From JBICHM01 sp043101835 (GTDB lineage: Bacteria; Planctomycetota; Phycisphaerae; Phycisphaerales; UBA1924): DNA of 24,678 bases. The stretch is from the NCBI GenBank assembly GCA_043101835.1, contig JBICHM010000189.1:1-24678 (forward strand), in the 5' to 3' direction. Both the position numbers and the translations under genes were made by a program. Below, in pieces: positions 22,642 to 24,678 of the stretch. The notes under the pieces are model-generated. The model ran no database searches and was not told where the DNA came from. It saw nothing but the letters and a program-made list of their open reading frames with translations. The first letter of the stretch is position 1. Every line of letters starts with the position of its first letter.

Positions 22642-22662
22642 GGGCCGATCTGTCGTCGGCCC
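22642..22662 (-). promoter_or_regulatory. Perfect 7-bp stem-loop in the operon leader
   Basis: GGGCCGA (22642-22648) and TCGGCCC (22656-22662) form a perfect stem with a 7-base loop. In the minus-strand RNA it follows the terminator-like hairpin and lies about 50 nt before the start codon. No U-run follows, so a role in pausing, protein binding or mRNA stability is more likely than termination. Confidence 0.5.
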
Positions 22663-22663
22663 A

Positions 22664-22687
22664 ACAAACCCCCGAAGTATGGGGGGT
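22664..22687 (-). terminator. Terminator-like hairpin inside the operon leader (candidate attenuator)
   Basis: On the minus strand ACCCCC (22687-22682) pairs with GGGGGT (22673-22668) around an 8-base loop, directly followed by TTGTT (TTTGTT counting the last stem base). It is a short but GC-only stem with a U-rich tail, placed between the likely promoter and the first operon gene. Two further C-runs upstream in the RNA could compete for the single G-run, which would allow alternative structures. Termination activity is inferred. Confidence 0.45.
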
Positions 22688-22868
22688 CGGGGGAGGCTGG
22701 GGAATTCCGGAGGATCGCGCAACGCGCAGCCCGCAGCCCTTGCCGCCCCGGCACAACCCCACCGGGTCCGGGAACCTTCCAGTGCGCCTCGATGGCTGAG
22801 AGGGATCCATGCAGTTCACAACACGATCAGCGATCGCCGGACTCCAGCAATCCACTGTCTCATTCTCA

Positions 22869-22880
22869 AGGGTATTCCCT
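22869..22880. promoter_or_regulatory. Operator-like dyad AGGGTATTCCCT, copy 1
   Basis: AGGG and CCCT arms around TATT, followed by A at 22881. The eight bases ATTCCCTA (22874-22881) recur upstream of the NusG-like gene at 23684-23691. The spot is about 280 bases upstream of the first operon gene, in an AT-richer stretch. Short dyads of this style are bound by NarL/FixJ/LuxR-type regulators, but no specific factor can be named. Confidence 0.4.
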
Positions 22881-22958
22881 AGTCTGTGCGGGCAGGCTTC
22901 GCCCCCGTCGCGCGCGCACCTGCACAGCGCGCCGCTCCCGCACACCCCGGAATATCCC

Positions 22959-22988
22959 CCTCGCAAGCCGAAAAACGGCATTGCGAGG
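22959..22988 (-). terminator. Strong stem-loop directly after the NusG-like gene
   Basis: CCTCGCAA-GCCG and CGGC-A-TTGCGAGG form a 12-bp stem with a single bulged base and a five-base loop (TTTTT on the minus strand). It starts 8 bases after the NusG-like stop codon. No U-run follows on the minus strand, so it is either a factor-assisted terminator, an RNA 3' end stabiliser, or a recognition hairpin for an antiterminator. Confidence 0.6.
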
Positions 22989-22996
22989 CCTGTCCG

Positions 22997-23545
22997 TCAG
23001 TCCAGCGGCTCCAGGAGCCCCGGATCGATCTCCATGCTCGCGGCCTGCCCCAGCGTCTGGATGCGCAGGACCAGCCGGCGGGCCGGGTGATACCTCTCGA
23101 CCAGACCTTCCACCCCCTTGAACGGCCCGCTGCGAACCCGCACCGGGCGTCCTTCCTTCAGATAGGGGAAGGGGTCCAGGTCGCCCGCCACCTCGAGGGC
23201 ATGGCGCAGATGGCGCACCTCGCGCGCCAGGCCCGCTTGGTCCGGCGCTTCGATGATGTTCGCCACCCGCCCTGTGCCCGAGGCCAGAAACGCCTCCTCG
23301 CGCGTGCCGTGCAGGAAGACGTAGCCCGGGAAGAGCGGCGCCTCGACGACCCGCTTCGACCGGGCGTACCGGCGCGTCCGGCGGACCAGGGGGAGATAGT
23401 GCTCAACCCCCGCCGCCTCAAGCGTCTCCGCGACCGCCTTTTCCTGGCGGCTCCGCGTGTGCAGCACCCGCCAGAGGAGCGTCTCGCCGACGACACGCGC
23501 GCGCTCACGCGACGACACCGCCGGCGCGTCCAGGAGCATGCCCAT
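22997..23545 (-). CDS. NusG-family specialised transcription factor (RfaH/UpxY/LoaP-like)
   Basis: A 182-residue NusG paralogue. The NGN domain spans about residues 23-120: LLWRVLHTRSRQEKAVAETL is the usual W-x-V-x-x-x-x-x-x-E-K start, and APLFPGYVFLHG (69-80) is the conserved F-P-G-Y-x-F. The KOW domain begins near residue 131 with EGRPVRVRSGPFKGVEG. It lies alone, just upstream of a very long polysaccharide operon and away from secE/rplK, which argues for a specialised paralogue that binds RNA polymerase and reduces termination, as RfaH, UpxY and LoaP do at their own clusters. ATG 23545 has GGGAGA 10 nt upstream; GTG 23563 would place that site inside the gene, and ATG 23539 is also possible. 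Confidence 0.9.
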   Translation of the reverse strand: MGMLLDAPAVSSRERARVVGETLLWRVLHTRSRQEKAVAETLEAAGVEHYLPLVRRTRRYARSKRVVEAPLFPGYVFLHGTREEAFLASGTGRVANIIEAPDQAGLAREVRHLRHALEVAGDLDPFPYLKEGRPVRVRSGPFKGVEGLVERYHPARRLVLRIQTLGQAASMEIDPGLLEPLD

Positions 23546-23555
23546 GTTGTGCTGT

Positions 23556-23561
23556 TCTCCC
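23556..23561 (-). promoter_or_regulatory. Ribosome binding site of the NusG-like gene
   Basis: GGGAGA on the minus strand, 10 nt before ATG 23545. This favours that start over the GTG at 23563, which overlaps the site. Confidence 0.5.
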
Positions 23562-23577
23562 ACGGCTGCGCCCCAGG

Positions 23578-23589
23578 CCCGGCGCCGGG
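23578..23589. other. Perfect palindrome CCCGGCGCCGGG upstream of the NusG-like gene
   Basis: Twelve bases, self-complementary, 33 bases before the chosen start codon. It could fold in the 5' leader RNA or be bound as DNA; in DNA this GC-rich it may also be chance. Confidence 0.3.
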
Positions 23590-23676
23590 CGTCTCCGACG
23601 CGCCCTGACAGGCCCTCGGGTCATCCCATCGGCTCAAATCGCCCGCCGCGCCACAACTTCCCGCCCCCCACGGTCC

Positions 23677-23689
23677 GGGAGTCATTCCC
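23677..23689. promoter_or_regulatory. Operator-like dyad GGGA-N5-TCCC, copy 2
   Basis: GGGA (23677-23680) and TCCC (23686-23689) arms around five bases. The right part, ATTCCCTA at 23684-23691, is identical to that of the dyad at 22869-22881. It lies about 140 bases upstream of the NusG-like start, in the gap after the TSCPD gene where a promoter for the NusG-like gene is expected. Confidence 0.4.
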
Positions 23690-23719
23690 TACGAACGCCG
23701 CCGTCTCATGTTCATGATC

Positions 23720-23736
23720 GGACCCGCGCCGAGTCC
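23720..23736 (-). terminator. Weak stem-loop after the TSCPD gene
   Basis: On the minus strand GGACTC and GGGTCC form a six-pair stem (one G-U) around GGCGC, about 10 bases after the stop at 23747. There is no U-run. It may mark the end of the purC unit but is a weak call. Confidence 0.3.
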
Positions 23737-23746
23737 GCCCGGGCCG

Positions 23747-24193
23747 TCAGTGGGGGCGCGACTGCCGATCGGCGCCGGCGTCCCCGTGCAGGAACTCCTG
23801 CTCGAGGTATCGGGCCACATAATCGACGATGCTCGACGCCTCCGGGATGTCCGGGTTGCTCGTCGTGCCCCAGGGCTCGAACCGCATCCCGCGGAAGCGG
23901 CCGACCGCGTCCTCGAGGCTCAGGCCGTACTGGATGGCGATGCTGAATGCGCGGCAGAACGCCTGGCACATCCCGCTCATCATCGAGCCTTCCTTCGCCA
24001 TCTTGATGAAGATCTCGCCGGGGGCGCCCTCGTCATCGAGGCCGATGGTCAGGTACCCCTCGTGATTCGAGATCGAGAACTTGTGCGTGACCGACCGGCG
24101 AGTCGCCGGAAGCGAGCGTCGAACTGCGACCATGGCCGGATCGCCCTCCCTCGAGTCGCGCGCCTTCGGCGCGCCATCACGACCCTTGCTCAT
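23747..24193 (-). CDS. Stand-alone TSCPD-domain protein, NrdJ C-terminal-like
   Basis: A 148-residue protein. Residues 1-25 are a basic, probably disordered extension. From RRSLPATRRSVTHKFSIS it follows the C-terminal (TSCPD) domain of class II B12-dependent ribonucleotide reductase: GYLTIGLDDEGAPGEIFIKM, AKEGSMMSGMCQAFCRAFSI, IQYGLSLEDAVGRFRGMRFE and NPDIPEASSIVDYVARYLEQ. In most NrdJ proteins this is the tail of a much longer chain; in Pseudomonas it belongs to a separate subunit, NrdJb. It may therefore be a detached subunit or regulator of ribonucleotide reductase, but the catalytic part is not in this window and direct function is unproven. The ATG overlaps the purC stop as ATGA, linking it to nucleotide synthesis. 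Confidence 0.85.
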   Translation of the reverse strand: MSKGRDGAPKARDSREGDPAMVAVRRSLPATRRSVTHKFSISNHEGYLTIGLDDEGAPGEIFIKMAKEGSMMSGMCQAFCRAFSIAIQYGLSLEDAVGRFRGMRFEPWGTTSNPDIPEASSIVDYVARYLEQEFLHGDAGADRQSRPH

Positions 24194-24678
24194 CGACCCG
24201 CCTCCCTGCGCATCTGCAGATTCCCCGTGTCGTCCGCACCGCCGGCGCCGAACAGCCGGTGCGCCGCCGCTTCGTACCGCTTGAGCGTGCTGGTCACGAT
24301 CTCAGGCGGCAGCGCCGGCCCCGGCGCGCTCTTCTTCCATTGGCCCTTCGCCACCAGCCCGAGCAGGTAGTCGCGCACGAACTGCTTGTCGAAGGAAGGC
24401 TGCTCCCGCCCCGGGCGCCAGTCCTCGGCAGGCCAGTAGCGCGACGAGTCCGGCGTGAGCGCCTCGTCGATCAGAATCGCATCGTCCGGACGATCGCCCG
24501 ACGCCTCAACCGGGAAGCCGAACTCGAACTTCGTGTCCGCCAGCAACAGCCCGCGCTTCGCCGCGTACGCCGCCGCCGCCTCGTACACCGACAGCGACAC
24601 CGCGCGCAGGCGATCCATCAGCGCCTCGCCGGCGATGGCGCACGCCCGATCGAAGGAGATGTTCTCGTCGTGCTCGCC
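24190..24678 (-). CDS. purC: Phosphoribosylaminoimidazole-succinocarboxamide synthase, 5' end outside window
   Basis: The last 162 residues of SAICAR synthase, the purine-pathway enzyme that joins CAIR and aspartate with ATP. The visible part starts with G-E-H-D-E-N-I-S-F-D (the conserved G-x-H-D-E-N-I substrate loop), then RGLLLADTKFEFGF (A-D-T-K-F-E-F-G), LIDEALTPDSSRYWPAEDW and PSFDKQFVRDYLLG, all diagnostic of PurC. A longer tail than in Escherichia coli PurC ends in RREAGR and agrees with the longer form of about 300 residues found in many bacteria and yeast. It is truncated by the right window edge, not by a mutation. Its stop overlaps the start of the TSCPD gene. Confidence 0.95.
   Translation of the reverse strand, partial: GEHDENISFDRACAIAGEALMDRLRAVSLSVYEAAAAYAAKRGLLLADTKFEFGFPVEASGDRPDDAILIDEALTPDSSRYWPAEDWRPGREQPSFDKQFVRDYLLGLVAKGQWKKSAPGPALPPEIVTSTLKRYEAAAHRLFGAGGADDTGNLQMRREAGR

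Larger units (their letters stand above)
22592..22996 (-). other. Non-coding leader/promoter region before the polysaccharide operon
   Basis: About 405 bases without a credible gene. In transcription order it holds a strong stem-loop just after the NusG-like gene, the relatively AT-richer stretch around 22800-22885 with an operator-like dyad where the operon promoter is most likely, a GC-rich stretch, a terminator-like hairpin, a second perfect stem-loop and the ribosome site. I could not fix -35/-10 boxes with confidence. The reading frame of the beta-helix protein is open through this region, but the residues are not protein-like and the signal peptide lies after 22591. Confidence 0.6.

Noticed and set aside
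22681..22702. Plus-strand G-runs as a possible G-quadruplex (6, 5 and 4 Gs)
   Set aside because: Only three runs of three or more Gs are present in a suitable spacing; a three-tetrad structure would need a fourth. The runs are better explained as part of the hairpin region.
22840..22870. TTGAGA and TTGCTG as -35 boxes on the minus strand
   Set aside because: No convincing -10 hexamer at 16-18 bases; promoter rules for this organism are unknown, so I do not call a promoter.
22592..22981. N-terminal extension of the beta-helix protein (in-frame starts as far up as 22981 or at 22809)
   Set aside because: The extension is Cys/Pro/Arg-rich and not protein-like, the signal peptide core sits after 22591, and a proper ribosome site precedes 22591.

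Overview
The window is GC-rich bacterial DNA in which every convincing gene lies on the minus strand, so it reads right to left. The gene style suggests an environmental, possibly planctomycete-like (Phycisphaerae) genome: high GC, frequent GTG starts, 4-base start/stop overlaps, a large secreted beta-helix protein with a Gly/Ser/Asp linker, and a stand-alone TSCPD protein. That assignment is inference; there is no rRNA or other taxonomic marker here.

Layout in transcription order. (1) 24678-23747: the end of a housekeeping unit, with the 3' part of purC (SAICAR synthase, cut by the window edge) overlapping by 4 bases a small TSCPD-domain protein that matches the tail of class II (B12-dependent) ribonucleotide reductase. 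(2) 23746-22592: a regulatory block. It holds a NusG paralogue of the specialised RfaH/UpxY/LoaP kind, flanked by hairpins, then a leader of about 400 nt with a terminator-like hairpin and a second perfect stem-loop. An operator-like dyad containing ATTCCCTA occurs upstream of the paralogue and again upstream of the next gene. (3) 22591-1: one apparent polysaccharide operon of 21 genes that leaves the window on the left. Of its 20 gene junctions, 12 overlap by 4 bases, 4 by 1 base (two of these could be read as 4), and the gaps are 5, 10, 10 and 54 bases.

The operon begins with a secreted beta-helix protein, then a polysaccharide pyruvyl-transferase homologue, a Wzx-type flippase, a hexapeptide acetyltransferase, an FrhB-like iron-sulfur protein, a NodB-type deacetylase, a FemAB-like transferase, a Wzy-type polymerase/ligase, a GT2 and a GT4 glycosyltransferase, a methyltransferase, a CelD-like acyltransferase, a DegT aminotransferase, two more methyltransferases, a second deacetylase, a split Alg14/Alg13 glycosyltransferase pair, WbpA (UDP-GlcNAc 6-dehydrogenase), another GT4 and an RmlC-like cupin.

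Taken together this looks like a Wzx/Wzy-type pathway for a heavily decorated extracellular polysaccharide: GlcNAc-derived uronic acid, deacetylation, O-/N-acylation, methylation and probably pyruvate ketals. The NusG paralogue and leader are placed to control readthrough into this long operon. No priming glycosyltransferase and no Wza/Wzc-type export gene is in the window; they may lie beyond the left edge or elsewhere. I saw no tRNA, rRNA, CRISPR array, insertion sequence or attachment site.
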